Positions 1 to 13,756 of a stretch of 64,000 bases of DNA are shown here, in pieces; positions within the stretch are counted from its first letter, which is position 1, and each line of letters starts with the position of its first letter. The DNA is from Strigamia acuminata (taxonomy: Eukaryota > Arthropoda > Chilopoda > Geophilomorpha > Linotaeniidae). Location: contig OX442315.1 in the NCBI GenBank assembly GCA_949358305.1, positions 24,392,427 through 24,456,426 on the forward strand, given 5' to 3'. The notes beneath the pieces were generated by a model. The model worked only from the letters and a program-made list of their open reading frames with translations, was not told the origin of the DNA and searched no databases. A program made the position numbers and the translations under genes.

Positions 1-2404
1 CTCCCAGAAAGCGTAGTAACGCAATTTGGCGCTAATTGAGCGTTTCTTCCTCTCGCCATGGCGCCTGCACCTGGTCAGTGATGGCCACACTATATCTAAG
101 AAGATGATTGAAGGGTTTGGGAGAAATATAAGCACAAACGGAAGTGAATTACACCTTATTATTTGCACCGTTTCAGATAAGATGATGAGCGGAAAATAAC
201 CGTTTAAAATTTGTTAAATTGAATTTGTTTCTACTGTTTTTCTGCAATGTCTTTTGCTCCACGTTTCGCTCTCATTTAGATGCACGCTCCCTCGTAATGA
301 AAACAATTAAAAACTGCAGGCATTTTATTTCGTGCTGAGAAAAGAAAATTGATTTTTGCATTTCTGGGGCGGCGCGAGGAGTCTTCGCTCGTTAGCGTCC
401 GTCCACAGTCCCGTCATCGCCCTTGCAGCGCGTGACTGCCGCTTCCTCGCCTCGCGTGATGGGCAACAAACTGCTTGCTTGTCAGACACACACTTCAGTG
501 CGCTTGCGCCAAAGGAAAAGGGCCTGGGGTGGCGACTGAAGGATATTAATTTCCGCCACCCATTTCACTCGGGTGGTGGAAGGAGAAGAGGGGAGTGGGT
601 GAACGCCACCCACGGCGCGCGGCCAGATCGCGTTTCCGCTCATTAGGCGAAGAAGCAACGCCAAACGCGAGCACAAAGAAATCTTCATGGGCAAACCCGA
701 TGACATTTCCGTGTACGGTACATCGTGTACATTAATTGATGTACTCATTCGATTGATGCGTTTTTCCTCGATCCGTTGATTGTGAAACTTCGCATTTGCA
801 AACAAAGCAACAAGATGGCGTTCGTGTTCGAGTCATTTATCACGTGTGATGGCGCGTGTCTTGAAACGAGCATTCCCCTCGTTCTTCGCCACCAGACTGT
901 GTACCACGTCTGCTTGCGTGGGAGGTGAGGCCGTTATCGCGTCCCCTTTTTTCCTACGCCTTGAGGCTATGATGTTACGAGTTAGAGTTTCCCCCCCTCT
1001 GCCCTCGCCGTCTCCTTCTCCTTTTTCCCATCCTTCATCTTCTCACTCCCCTTCGCTTCTTTGCATGGCGTTCCCTGAGACTAAAACAAATTCAGCTTTG
1101 GACGTGCCCCGGGGCCAAGGAGCCATGATGGATGGGCCGCCATTAAGCGCGTCTTTTAGTTTTCTCGCTTTTGCCGCTCGAGATGTCAGCGAGTGGACTG
1201 CGTTCGTTTTCGCTCTAATGTGAATGTGGCGCTTGGAGAGAAGTTCAATTAAAGCGAGAGCAGAAGCAGCAGCGCACATCCACCTGTCGTGTTGGGACGC
1301 CGAATCGAAAAAACAATTTGCCCGCGTAATTGATGTGTGCTGTCACAAGACAGCGCCTAGGGCCAAGTGGGAGGCTTCGTGGGCTGATTGCTCTGACGGC
1401 ACGTTGTCTGTACCGCTTCTGCATAATGAAGGAAGGAGAGGGGGTGTAACAGATGGGTGGAAGAGTCGGTTGACGCGCGCATCGCAGACTTGTGACCATT
1501 AACAGCAGTTCATTAACTACACGCCGTGCTAAAATGGCCGAACTGTCTTTTTCACACTTGTTTCGAATGACGTGACGTCTATAAACTAGTACGGTACAAT
1601 TTTGTTTCAACGGTCATTTCACTACAGTTCGATACAATTTTTAATTCTGATTTGTCAGTCTCCAAAGTTCACAACTTTTACGTTTTTGCATACCTAATGG
1701 TACGTGAATGTGAAACACATTCTACTTATACGTCAAACTAACATTTAAAGCGCTAATTCAATACCGTGCATCAGAATTTGAAAAGTTTTGATTTGGATTT
1801 TTAAATTTACATTTTTCGAGTTAAATTTTTAAAACTGTACACTCTGAAGCATTCATTTCAAATCAAATTTTTTACTTCTGACTGAAGTTGTAAAACTATG
1901 AAATTGAATTGTAGTATTCATTTTCTTACAAAATCCATTCTATTTTTTTATTTATAAAATCAATGTGATAACGCCAAAATATATTTAAAAATTAAGAATT
2001 AAACAACTTTTGTACTATTCAGGCATTTTAAATATCTATAAAACAAAATAAAAATTCAATATTTCCACAGAAATCAACAAATTCCAAAGAAGAACACAAT
2101 TTATATCTGTCTCAAAATTTGTTTGTTCACTGAAAAATAAGCAAAACAAATAAATGATCAACTCCATGCTTTTCAAATCTTGGCATTTCGCAATTGTTGT
2201 ATAATAATCAAATTTTCTGGTTTAAAAAATCCGATTGGTGCTATTGTATGCGCTAATAAAGCGCGACGCTCTTGAGTGCTGAACGACCATCTCCCCTTCC
2301 CGAACCACCCTTAGGCCACAATCGGCTAATTTGTAAAAGGTGATGGTTTTTTCCAGCCATCTGTTCACTTCGCCAAGAATTTGGACGTGGAAAAGGGGCA
2401 CGTG
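1..2404. other. gene-free region, CpG-rich
   Basis: No reading frame here shows a recognisable domain, codon continuity or a credible splice chain. The first 1.5 kb is rich in CpG and short inverted motifs; from about 1,600 to 2,250 it turns AT-rich with poly-T and poly-A runs. The short open frames on both strands are low-complexity or overlap each other and look like chance. It may be regulatory DNA of a gene outside the window, but nothing in the sequence proves that. Confidence 0.6.
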
Positions 2405-2410
2405 CGTTCC

Positions 2411-2873
2411 AATGCGTGCATGAAACGATCATTTCTTTTCCAATTGTTGCTTTTTGATGAGAAAACAGAAAAAGGAAGCTTTTTCTTATTTTTCAAAATT
2501 TTTTTTTCTTCAAGAAAACGAAATATGGAAAATGAAAAAAACGGGCCATTTTCTCATTTTTCTTTTCCCATTGATTTTCGTAAGAAAAAGAAAAACAAGA
2601 AAAACGGACCTTTTTCTCGTTTTCCATTTCCTATTGATTTTCGTCAGAAAATGAAAAATGGAAAAACTGACCTTTTTCCCGTTTTCCTTTTCCTATTGTT
2701 TTTTGTCAGAAAATGGAAAATGGAAAAACGGACCTTTTTCTCGTTTTTCTTTTCCTTTTGCTTTTCGTCAGAAAATTGAAAACTGGAAAAAGGTCATCCC
2801 TTGTCAGGACAATTCACATCTGACGTCATAAGCTGACTAAAAGTTGGCTCCGCCTCCTGTCTTGGCCACACAA
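2411..2873 (+). repeat. left inverted arm of the foldback element
   Basis: This is the outer left arm and matches the reverse complement of 4,373-4,826. From outside in it holds a unique 60-bp lead, then several tandem units built on a TTTTCGTCAGAAAATG core flanked by A/T-rich purine and pyrimidine blocks (about 2,460-2,790). It ends with a unique segment containing TGACGTCATAAGCTGACT and a GC-rich patch ending CCACACAA. Open frames across it are products of the tandem units. Confidence 0.88.
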
Positions 2874-3419
2874 CCTTGTGTGGGGGGAGCAAAAGGGGAG
2901 CAAAACAGGCCTGGATTATCTACTCCTCTCATCTGCCAGAGACACAGAAAGACAACACCAAATGAGAAAAAGTTAATGAACTAAAGAAAAATTAAAATTT
3001 AATGAATTGGAAATGGTAAAGTTTGCAACTGAAGTACAGTGAACTACTGAATAGTGTAGTGTAGTGTTTAGTGAACCTGTGGACGGGATTTGATAACTGT
3101 TGAATTTTATTAATTGTTGTGCTTCATCGGCGTATCATGGAGTCGTGTGTTTGAATATAAAGTGGATAGTAGGATGTTTATTTCTTTTTTAAATTGTAGT
3201 AAATACGAAAAATTTTGGGCGTTTTCATTTCAGTTTCGATATTTTTTTCGATGTATACGCTACGTTTTTGTGACATTATTGCCGCGTTTGAGCTCTCGAA
3301 CGTGGCTGACTGTGGTAAAATATATGTATTATTTATGTATCACCATATTTTATCGATTAATAGCCGCCGCTCTAATTTAAAACTGTCATTTTTGTCAGCA
3401 ATTACAATTTCGGTTTTTG

Positions 3420-3491
3420 TTTGTTACATTTATTTAATGTAACAAAGTCTGAACGTCACGAACGAAGCGTACGTACATCGTTCGTGACGTT
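3420..3491. repeat. two adjacent perfect hairpins inside the foldback element
   Basis: Two palindromes lie side by side in the element's centre. The first has 11-bp arms TTTGTTACATT / AATGTAACAAA around a 5-nt loop (3,420-3,446). The second has 14-bp arms AACGTCACGAACGA / TCGTTCGTGACGTT around a 12-nt loop (3,452-3,491). They could be remnants of a second, nested insertion or protein-binding sites of the element. Confidence 0.75.
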
Positions 3492-4372
3492 AAATACAGA
3501 AACAATACTGTACTTTTGCAAAAATACGGTATTCTTGCTTGCTGTCTCAGCCGTGGCTACAATTCGAGGGTGGCTAAAATTCGATGGCGACTCATTAATT
3601 GGTAAAATACGGTATAGTGAATTGATTTGAATTTTTATTAAAATATTTCTTTTTTTCGTTTTTGGAAAAAGACTTTTAACTTAACCTGTTAACATCTTTC
3701 CAAAGTATTCTATTTCATTCAAATTTCCTTATTTTTTCTGCAAAAGTACACAGGTCCATTCCATTACATTTCAGTTAGGTGACCTGACCGGACAATAACT
3801 TACTCTATAAGGGTGGCTCTCCAGTTTGTTCAATGTTCGCTTTAATTTTCTGTTTTCTCCCTTTTAAATAAATTTAATTAAAAAACTAACGACGCCATCG
3901 TTTTCAGCGGCAAATTACACGTAGGAAACTTTATTTAAACATTCCAATCGGTCAGTTTTTGAAATTAGTCTTTTTTCAAATTTCCCGCTGAATTTGCCAT
4001 GCGGTCGCCGATTGGTGGATCGCAACGGTACTTTTTCTTGACCAAATCGAAAAATAAAAGATACAGGCTGGTGCAGATTTTGATTTCCAGTCGAATGAGA
4101 CTGGTTTCAAAATTTACAAATCTTATTTCGAGATAGATAAAAGCATTTTTCGTTTCGCAACAAACATTTCTGCCTCCATCGTAGCTTACGGGATCCGCCA
4201 GGTGGCGCTTTTTTCCATTACATTTCGCCTTAATTTAGCTTTTTCTCCCTTTTAACTACTTTTAATAGAAATTTTATCGTTATAATTGGAAAGTAGACCA
4301 AAAACTGCACCGGAAAAGTCTACTTTCCAATCTTATGTGTTGTTTACCAACACGCTGTGACCTTGTGTGGCC

Positions 4373-4826
4373 AAGACAGGAGGCGGAGCCAACTTTTAGT
4401 CAGCTTATGACGTCAGATGTGAATTGTCCTGACAAGGGGTGACCTTTTTCCAGTTTTCAATTTTCTGACGAAAAGCAAAAGGAAAAGAAAAACGAGAAAA
4501 AGGTCCGTTTTTTCCATTTTCCATTTTCTGACAAAAAACAATAGGAAAAGGAAAACGGGGAAAAGGTCAGTTTTTCCATTTTTCATTTTCTGACGAAAAT
4601 CAATAGGAAATGGAAAACGAGAAAAAGGTCCGTTTTTCTTGTTTTTCTTTTTTTTACGAAAATCAATGGGAAAAGAAAAATGAGAAAATGGCCCGTTTTT
4701 TTCATTTTCCATATTTCGTTTTCTTGAAGAAAAAAAAATTTTGAAAAATAAGAAAAAGCTTCCTTTTTCTTTTTTCTCATCAAAAAGCAACAATAGGAAA
4801 AGAAATGATCGTTTCATGCACGCATT
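4373..4826 (-). repeat. right inverted arm of the foldback element
   Basis: Reverse complement of the left arm with a few substitutions and small indels. The same tandem units run in the opposite orientation between about 4,440 and 4,770. The outer end is CATTTCAT-type sequence abutting the CGTTCC duplication at 4,827. Confidence 0.88.
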
Positions 4827-6055
4827 CGTTCCTCATAAGCCAACTTCATGTAACGGAAGTGGCTTCAGGGCGATAATTAGGCTGTAGAGTAGAACGCCAT
4901 CTGCTGTGCGTCTTGGGAGTCCAGTGTCTCGAGTTACGTAATTAGACGGCTTTTGTCAGCGAATAGTCTTTTGGCCACCCTCACCGCCTGTTTACTTTAA
5001 CTCCAAGAGATACAACAGCAGCTCAACACACTTCGCTTTGAGACTCAATCTACGTTGGTCATGTAAACACCTACGCCACCCTGCCCGCAGCCCTCCACAT
5101 TCTATCCCCTCACTCCCCCTCTGCACTTTGTGTGCTGTCTTTTGGTTAACCAGAACAAAACCAATAGATACATAAGTATCAAATTTCATTGCGCTTCCAT
5201 TCCATTTATTGGTTATACGATACACGCGATTAAAATCATCTCAGATTTTCACCGATATCCAAATTTAATTTTACAATATACCGATTATTAATAAAAATAT
5301 AAATATTTTTTTTTATAAAAAAAAGAAAAAAAAGTATTATTTTAGGTGAGTTTTCTTTTGTTGAAAAATGTCTTTTATTATTATTTTTGCTGTCCCCTGT
5401 CCGTATATTTTCTATGAAAGAAAACTATGCCGTGTATGTGTATGAAAATGGCCGAGGTGACCCCTTGAGGCCGTGGGAGAGGAATACACGCTGGCGGTGA
5501 CAGCTGTAAGTATGCACAGGTGGGGTAAAAAGTGTCAATTCAGTGGACAAGACGATGGGGTTGTTGGGGTCGTCTTGACTTTACCCCCCTGTTGGCGTGG
5601 GTGTCACGTGGGGCTGACTTTAAACTCCACGTTGGGTGGTCAGCCGTCGTCAGGATGACGGATGATGCCTTCTCGTTCGGTGCACTCATTAGATCGTATT
5701 GTGGCCAGGTGACAATGGTTCGGGGGCGCTGTCATTCGCCACGGAGACCTCCTCTCGTCCAAATATTGACCGAGAGAGCATCGCCGTGTCTCCGAGTCTC
5801 ATCATTCATCATCGTCGCACCAAGGGAGAGGAAGAGTGTCAACAACGCCTGGGCGCCCCCTTTTGTGGGCGTTTAATCCCCTCGTGCGCCGTTCGCACGT
5901 GAGATAAATGGTTCTTGGCCCGGAGGAAGAGGGAGGACGCGGGACGGCACACAGAGGGTTGTGTGGACACCCTCCTGAGCCTTTTACCCCTTCTAGGTCG
6001 GCGAGACGAGTTTGCGGTCGAAAGCGAACCACCGAGCTGTTTCTTGTAACGAAGA

Positions 6056-6091
6056 CGGAGACGGGGACGGGAACGGGGACGGGGACGGGGA
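6056..6091. repeat. GGGACG hexamer microsatellite
   Basis: About six imperfect copies of a GGGACG unit in tandem, with single-base variants in the first copies. Confidence 0.9.
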
Positions 6092-6637
6092 CCCTGGTAG
6101 AGAGTGGGTGAGGGTGTGCTGTGTGTACGTGTGGGAAGCCGTCACCACAAATTGAATAAACAAATCACTCGCCCTCTTGCGCATGCGCGGCTGGTTGCTC
6201 GTGCGTTTTTAATAATGGAGGCAAGCGTCGGCTGGGAAGCCATCAAGTTGGGGAGTAATGGGGCATTACTGAGTTGTTGGACAGTGTGCGCCACCGTTTC
6301 GCCAGCTGATATTATAGAGTGTGCGTGCGGATGGTGAGGAGGGGTATGGAGGAAATGAAAGGAGAGGGTAGGAACACCCCGCCCGTTTTCTGCGTCTTAT
6401 TCGGCAGCCGCATTTCAGCTGCTGTGCGATAATATCTCGCTTAATGCATTCTCGAGGCGTCGAGCGCCTCTGAGATTGCGCGCTTTGCCACAACACGCTG
6501 CTCATGGGCTACATATTTCACGCGGTACCGCGGCCTTTGCTCGTTACATCGTAGACAAGCTAGATAATTACCTGTGCGTCAGTCTAGGTGCTGCAATCTG
6601 CTCGCATCGCCTCACTTTCTTCACTGCTTTTTAGACG

Positions 6638-6639
<2 letters not shown>

Positions 6640-6672
<33 letters not shown>

Positions 6673-6690
6673 TTCTCTCCCTTTCTCCTA
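6640..6690. repeat. CT-rich microsatellite
   Basis: A (CT)n run with occasional TTT interruptions, about 50 bp long, inside an otherwise mixed-composition block. Confidence 0.9.
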
Positions 6691-8374
6691 CTCGCTGTTT
6701 TTTAATATTTATTCTCTCCTCTTGCGTTCGTGAGTGTGGGGGTGCCCGTGGGCTGTGGAGGCAATATTATTTAAAAATTATGGAAATGAGAGTAAAGCGA
6801 CTCGGGGTTCTAATGGTAGTTTTTGAAAATAAAAATTTCAAATGTCTAACTGAAGTCCATAAGAAAATGAAGAGTCACTAAAATGGGATGCGAGGGGGAA
6901 TGAGGCTTTAGGGTGGGGAGTATAGTTGTCCCAAATTGGTGGGGAGGAGGCGTAGGCGGGTTGCGAGGCTTCATGAACCCTCATCTTGGTAATCCAGCGA
7001 GATGACTCGTCCAGGTGGCGCTCGCCAGGAATTAGCATCACAATATCGGCGCGAACGTAATGAGCGTACAGGCGATGGCACGTGCACCTAATGACGGCCA
7101 GTGAAACCTTATTGGCTGTATCCATTTTAGGAAGCTTAATTTGGACGGAGACATGTCAAATGAAGGAGAGGAGACGATCGCGTCATCTGTCGAGAAATTA
7201 ACTGCAGTGACGTCAGATCAAAGTATGAAACAAGAACGAGGCACCGAAAGAGTCGTTTACTCGTCACACGTTGTTTTGATCGATGCGCCATTTTCATTGC
7301 GCCAATTTTTTTAAATATTTTTTTTATTTTATTTTTTATTTTAATGTTTACATTGTAATAATTTAGCTAATTGCGTTCAATTAGAGGCAACAACGCAAAA
7401 GCGTAGCTGTTAAATTGAAAGTGATGTCGCTGGAAAATCGGTGGTGGCACTTGAACCAGAGTATCTGTTCAGCATTAGGCCAATTATGTGCGCGCGTCGC
7501 CATTCCGCTATTCCGCTATTCGGGGGTGTGTGTAATGAGCTGCTCAGCAGTCAGCGTGCGGATGAGTGTGACGACTAAGACGCGGCCTCGAGGGATGACC
7601 CAGTATGCATTCATGTCAGCAGCGGGAAATTGCGCTCATATTGGACAGCCGTCACCGAGGGCTAAGCGAAAGAGTCGAGTTGAGTCGCCTTGGCGCATCA
7701 CCCCGGCATCACCCTTCGGTCGTCCCCGTTAATGGTGTCCGTGGTAATCCGCTTACGTAAGGCCACGACATCCGCTTACACGATGCGACACAGCCAAGGG
7801 GAGGGGATTTAGTTGCAAACACCCCTACGCCTGAGGCATAGCATTTATTTGAAGCCTCTCTCGATGCTCTCGAGATGTCCTTTCAGTGAGGGGTGACGTT
7901 CGAGTTAAGTGCTTTGAGTAAACTGACAACCGTCCTCCGAGTGCGTGCATTGCGCGTTCTCGGCCCTTAATCTGCGCAATCTCGGGCGGCAGTTAAATGG
8001 AAGACGATGCGGCCAATAGGGACGCACAACCAGTAAGCCGAGAAAATCTGCATGTTAACAAGGGCTTAGGGCGTCAGTCGCTCGCGCGCCGCGCTCTTCA
8101 CGCGCCCAATTTGGACGTCGAGCTTAACGCCAATCCCGCGCCCGATTTGCCCCGGGATTTCGGGCGAGCGTTCACCGCATCAGCATTCATCAACAGCACC
8201 CCCGCGACCGCCTTGTGTTCTAATAGGCGGATTTTGCGGCGACGCATGAAGACACCGGCAGACTCCATCTCGTGCTGCTTTCACAAACGAGATATGCAGT
8301 CAGTCGACTTGTGAATTCAGGCGATGGCGTTTTCTGCTGTCGATTTATTTATCTGTTTCACATAGGCCCCACAT

Positions 8375-8406
8375 TCCCATCCCATCCCAACCCATCCCAT
8401 CCCATC
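8375..8406. repeat. CCCAT pentamer microsatellite
   Basis: Six tandem copies of CCCAT, one carrying an A for T change. Confidence 0.9.
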
Positions 8407-11400
8407 GCAGTCGACAAGGCGGTCGAAAGAACGGCGCGTAATCACCAACCTTAGTAACTCCCGAGACAATTTGAGCCAAATTATCTCGCGGTAATGGCTG
8501 CCATTAAGGGCGACTAATTTGTTGTAAGGTTAGCTTTATTGACGCTTTAAATAAAGTGCGCAACGTCGACGTAGAGGATTCACACGCGTTTCAAATTACA
8601 TTGCAGGTGACAACTACACATCCGTAACTAATGACTCCGCCAAATTCTCCTCTTTTTTTCGGACACTTCTTCGCCCTCTATATCCCCCATTTTATTTCAA
8701 ACTTTTTTCTTTTTATTTTCATGTGGTCGAGAATAAAAAAAAGCGATTTATTCTAGCTTGCCTGCAGCTAATTTATCTCGTCGTAGCGAAAAACAATCAA
8801 CGCGCGAAGAAAGGTGCGAGCGTTTCCTTCCTCTGACTGTCGTTTTTTTCCTCTCCCTTCTCCTTTCTTTCTCTTTTTTCCCTTCTCTACACTTTCTTCT
8901 GACGTGGGTTCTTGTGGCAAAATGCCAACCAACAACTGACAATCTGCTGCCGAAACCTCATCACATTCCTGGTTTCATGTGTGAGTGTAAAAAAAAGATA
9001 AAAGGGGAAAAGAAGTAAAGGGGGAAAAGAAAAAAGAAAAAAAAGAGAAAAAACACTCGTTTCATTTCATCACTCGTAATCACCGAATGAATTATCCTGA
9101 TATCACTTGTTTACAGTTTATTATTTAAGTTACCGTAGGTAAAAGGGTGAAAAAACAAAACATCTATCTCGGAGAAACGAATTTAGTTGCAGAGCTGCTA
9201 GCCTCTTGGGGGCTGCGAAAGTGAGTTACACCGAGTAATCGCCAGATGGCAGCCAGCCTGGGTTAAAAAAAAAGAAAAAAGCATCGGCTCATAGGCTCAG
9301 AGGACGCATGCGCGCTGATGGCGGGGGTTCGCGGGCGCTCGAGCCCCAATCGGTGCGTTTCAATTTCGAGGCAAATTAACTTTAGCAAGATTGGAGCGCG
9401 CGAGCGGGCACGCGGCGCCAAACATCGTGCATTATTGAGTGCTCTTCATGAATCTTGCAGGGGGCGCTGCCTCCGATCTACACAATTTGCATCATGAAGA
9501 TACAGTAAAAGCGCCGATCTAATTAGAGCGCATTTTTGCGCCTCGTGTGCCTGATTTGCGTCAATGTTGGTGGCAGGCAGAGGCACGGTGCGAGGAGGGG
9601 AAGCGAACGAGAAGGAGTAAACGCTACACTGAAGCTACAGCCTCCCCCTAACCCTGTCTCTGTCTAGTCAGGCTGAGAGATTGCTAGAAATGCTAATAGG
9701 GTTAGCATCTGAAAGAATTGGTCCCTGTCACAGCCCATCAACGGCTTGGCAGGCGGACACGAAGCAAAAGTACGAGTTTATTCGATAAAAATGCTCAGCC
9801 GCGATGGATACAACGGCGCAACGCAACGCCGAGTCGAGGAATTTGCAATTAGCGTTCTTAATATTGAATAAATTTTTTTATTCTACCACATAATGGAAAT
9901 AGTGAATGCGCGTATGTATATGTATTCACGCTATTGTTCCTCCGTGAAATTGGGAAATAGGATTGGGGTGTTGGGCGGCAGAGTTTGATTACAGGACTCG
10001 TCTTAGGTTCGGCTACCGCGGTCGTCAACGGGTCAAGGCAAAAAAAAAATTGAGTGCACCTGGAGTAATAGAACGCCCAAACGCGGTTCGTGGGCGGAAA
10101 AACGCAAGAGAGTATGGGGTGTGAGCACAGGTGCGTGCGGGAGCCTGCCCGACGATTATTACGGATTGACCCCTCAAGTTGAATTTTGTCCGCCCCCTCG
10201 TCGTGTGTGAATCGAAGGCGTCGTCCATGCAACGATGATGAACGATCCATTGTCAACAGCTTGTCCTTCCTTCCTTCCCACCCGCCATCAGCCCCTCATC
10301 TCGCCAGATGGCCGATTGGATGCGCGTGGAATCTATGGCGAGCGTCTGATTGCGCACAAAGAACGTTTTAGTCGCTTGTGTAAAGTCGCTCGTATCTGCC
10401 GACGCTTTGAGAGCAAATTGAAGAATGTCGTGGTGGCGTCCAAGCCGCTATCAGATTCCCAGAGCCCTCAAGCCGCCATCTATTAACGGTTAATGGAGCT
10501 CGCGGGCCAACACGACTATCAACAGCCGCGTTTGGGTGTCTGGTCAGCGTCAAAAGGACGAGGCGCAACACTTTTGCCGCTGAGGTGATGGATGGAGAGG
10601 CCTGGCACAGATTCGTTCCGCCATGTGTCGATCTCAGTCCTGCACACGGTGCTCGTAATCCGTGCGAGGTGTCGCCATCGCACGATTGGTGCTTGACACG
10701 CAGGACTAGCAACGCCAATGGCGCGTAACAACTTTCTTCTTCGTCTACCCTACACATTTTGACCTCTCAATAACCCGTGATATTTTCAAGGGCTGCAAAA
10801 CGGAAATCTTTTCCTTTTGCACGCATTTTTTTTTTAAAACGTCTTTTTAAAATAAAATTAAATAAAAATTTAATTTAATTTAAACACATCAAGATTTATT
10901 ATTTTAAATTAAATATTCACACCTAATTTTTTTTTAAATCGGTCAAATTATTGTAATATTTTACCTGAAAAAAGCAGGTAGAAGTAGCTCTAATGGAATT
11001 CAAATAGCCTTTTTTTTTTAAGGCGGCTACGTCTGAAACTTTTTTTACTCGCACTAATATTTTCTTAAAGCGGTAATTGGTGTTTATTAAAACTTAAAAT
11101 AAAATCAGTTCTTATATCATAAACAAAACCGAAAAAAAAAAAAACAGTTTTTGAATTTTTTGTTGTTGTTTTAGTTTACTAAATAAAATTCAGACATTTA
11201 ATGCAAAACATTTGCCGTTAAATCAACAGGTTTTCAAAATGTTTTCAGAAAAACACATCATTTGTTGTCAGGAAAGTGAGAAAAGCAAAATCAAACAATT
11301 ACTCCACAGGCAGATTTTCCTTCGATTTTCTAAATGTCGTTAGTTACTTATTTATTTAGTTATTTAATTATTTATTTTTTTAAAGGAATGATTCTTCGGT

Positions 11401-13073
11401 TATCTGAATTTCTGTTTTATTTATTTATTTATGCATTTATTTTAAAAAAAAAGGGGCAAATCACTTTGCATAAACAGCGCAAAAAGAATGACAGTATACG
11501 CATTTGCAACATCTGATTTGGATTCAGTGGACCAATAACTAGCCGATGGAGTGCGCGCCCTTGCGGTATACGTTGCCGTGGCGACGGTTCCTGATTTTGT
11601 ATTCATCCAATTTGCCTGTCAGCGTTATCTGACTGATAAGCGCGCGCGCTCCAGTGATGGACGCTCCTCCTGCTGCCTCGAAGGGTGTCCGCTTAAACAT
11701 GGCGCCCTTTGATTTCTGAATTATAAAATTGTTTATGAGGGGCCTGTGGTGCGAGCTTATCACGCGCAGTGAAAGGCGCGTCCTCGCTGATGGCATCGTC
11801 GTAGCTCGAGACGCGACTGGGCCATCCATCAGCACGCGCGGCTACCGATAAGTGCATCCCGCCTTCGCTTTGCATATTCGATTCGAACAAGGCACGCCAT
11901 CAAATTAACAAATGACGAGGGGAAGCGACGCGGGCCGCGACCCGACCATCCATCTCGGCCGCGGCCCACGCTCAACGACCCTCGGGCACATCACGAGCAT
12001 CTGATACGACCCTGCGGTCTACTTTCATGGACACAGTCGCACGTAATGGCAAACGTATTGAATGGCTGCACTCTATACTTCCAAATCCACCAAAAGGGTT
12101 GCAATTCACTACGATAATCGAATTCGTATACACTGAACACTCCTCTCCCATACGCGCCGAACGAACATGCATGGGCGAATTGGAAAATCACAATACAAAA
12201 CATCGTAAATTACACGCCTGTCACGCACCCGCTATTCAATTAATATTGCATTAGCTAGAGAGCATATCTAATTCACGTTATGCCGACTCGACTAAATTAT
12301 TTGCTAAATACGCATCCATATTAAAATCTTATCTTTTAGTCTTCCTTTTTCGACAAGACGTTTGCCAAATTTACTCTTGAGCCGCGTGATGCGCAATAAA
12401 TTGCATCCTCCTCATCTGGCAACGGGCAACGGCGAAAACTTATCGCTCGACGAATGCGATGGTCACGTCGCTCGCGGCTCGCGGGAGTCAAACTCGCTCG
12501 TGCGACCAACGAATAACGTACGCTATCCGCGGGCAACTGCTCTAATTTGCTTAATGGACGGCGATGAACTGATAATGGCTGCGTCGTCGCTTGCCCACGA
12601 TCGATTGCGAGCAAACTCTTTCCGTTATTGACAATGACAAACCAAACAAAATGGTGGCTCGACATAAATCCACCGCACTTATGTCTTCAATTTGCCCATC
12701 ACTGTTGGTGCGTGACGAGTGTCGAACCAAACATGCGTCTTGTTAAAAGACGCGTGGGTGGTATCGTTATCTCATTCCGACTCGCAAAGAACGAGCTATC
12801 AGCCTAATGGCAATGCCAAGTAATAGTCAGGGCGCCATCTGCCATTCCATTTTACTCTCTCCGATCTTATCGCGCTAGCCCACATACTTCTCTTCTCTTC
12901 TCTCTCTCTTTTGCGCAAATATGTATATTCGAATTTCCCTTTTCCCCAGATTCTCATCTTCGTTTCACATTCAAGATTCAATCATCCCTTCTGGTTTAAA
13001 ACTTGATCCATCAAGGAATGCGTGATTTTTATTTAAACTCGAGTAAATGTAAATAAATTTAAAAAACGTAAGA

Positions 13074-13097
13074 GAAGAAAGAAAGAAAGAAAGAAAA
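13074..13097. repeat. GAAA tetramer microsatellite
   Basis: About five tandem GAAA units followed by an A run. Confidence 0.85.
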
Positions 13098-13756
13098 AAG
13101 ATGGGCTAAATTAAGATGGGTGGTTGGCGGGTGTGCTCTCTGCGCAGCCTCAGACTAATCGCGTCCAACAGCGTGATGTGTTGAAATTTGGATTGCGATA
13201 AATCACGCATGCGCAACGGAGCAAGACAGAAACGTTCCGACCCCAGATGGAGAAAGAGTGCGCGGACGACCCGTCTCGCGGTGCCAACGATCGAATTCGT
13301 CACTCCGAACGTGGGCGTGGTCCAATCAGCGCCCTAGGAATGTTAATGGCGGCCTGCAACGCGTAAACAATCGGTCGGGCGCGTTTACCAACCGAGCGGA
13401 AATGAGCGCTTGATTGGAAGCCATTTTTGTCTCTCTTTCTCTCTCCCCTCTGGAGCTCATCGTCGTTCAACTCGCAAAAGCGCATCGAGTGTTCCATCGG
13501 GCATGTAATCCGAGATGACGTCACGAAAAAAGAATTGGCAGGGGCGGCAGTGGGGTCGGGGACGAGGCGATTTGCCGCCAATTGGTTGTGCAATGAAGGC
13601 TAATCAAAACGCGGGAGGGGGATCGGCGCACTTTATCCCATACACAAAACCCAATCATAGTCCACAAAATGATTGCGTGGCCTTTTCCTGCTGTTTATTC
13701 CTTGTTCCCACGGGCGGGGTCGGGGCGCACGCAAAAGGCCATTACCTTGATCACTT

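Larger units (their letters stand above)
2411..4826. mobile_element. foldback-type DNA transposon with long inverted arms
   Basis: A 2.4-kb element is bounded by two long inverted copies, about 463 bp (left) and 454 bp (right). Both begin at the outer edge with AATGCGTGCATGAAACG. It is flanked by a perfect 6-bp direct repeat CGTTCC (2405-2410 and 4827-4832), as expected for a target-site duplication. Each arm contains degenerate tandem units of about 60 bp. This layout, long arms with internal tandem repeats, is that of Foldback elements. The 1.5-kb centre (2,874-4,372) has no convincing transposase frame, so it looks non-autonomous. The arms are nearly identical, suggesting recent activity or arm conversion. 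Superfamily is unassigned; a 6-bp duplication does not settle it. Confidence 0.88.

Noticed and set aside
356-2280. Open frames of 80-130 codons on both strands in the first 2 kb
   Set aside because: They overlap in several frames, have no domain and no splice continuity, and their composition follows the CpG-rich DNA.
2381-3630. Phe/Lys-rich frames of about 130 codons and smaller frames in the foldback element
   Set aside because: The first is produced by the tandem units of the inverted arm and appears again in the other arm; the central ones have no transposase motif.
7997-8314. 105-codon plus-strand frame starting MEDDAANRD
   Set aside because: No homology recognised, no flanking exons, located in CpG-rich noncoding DNA.
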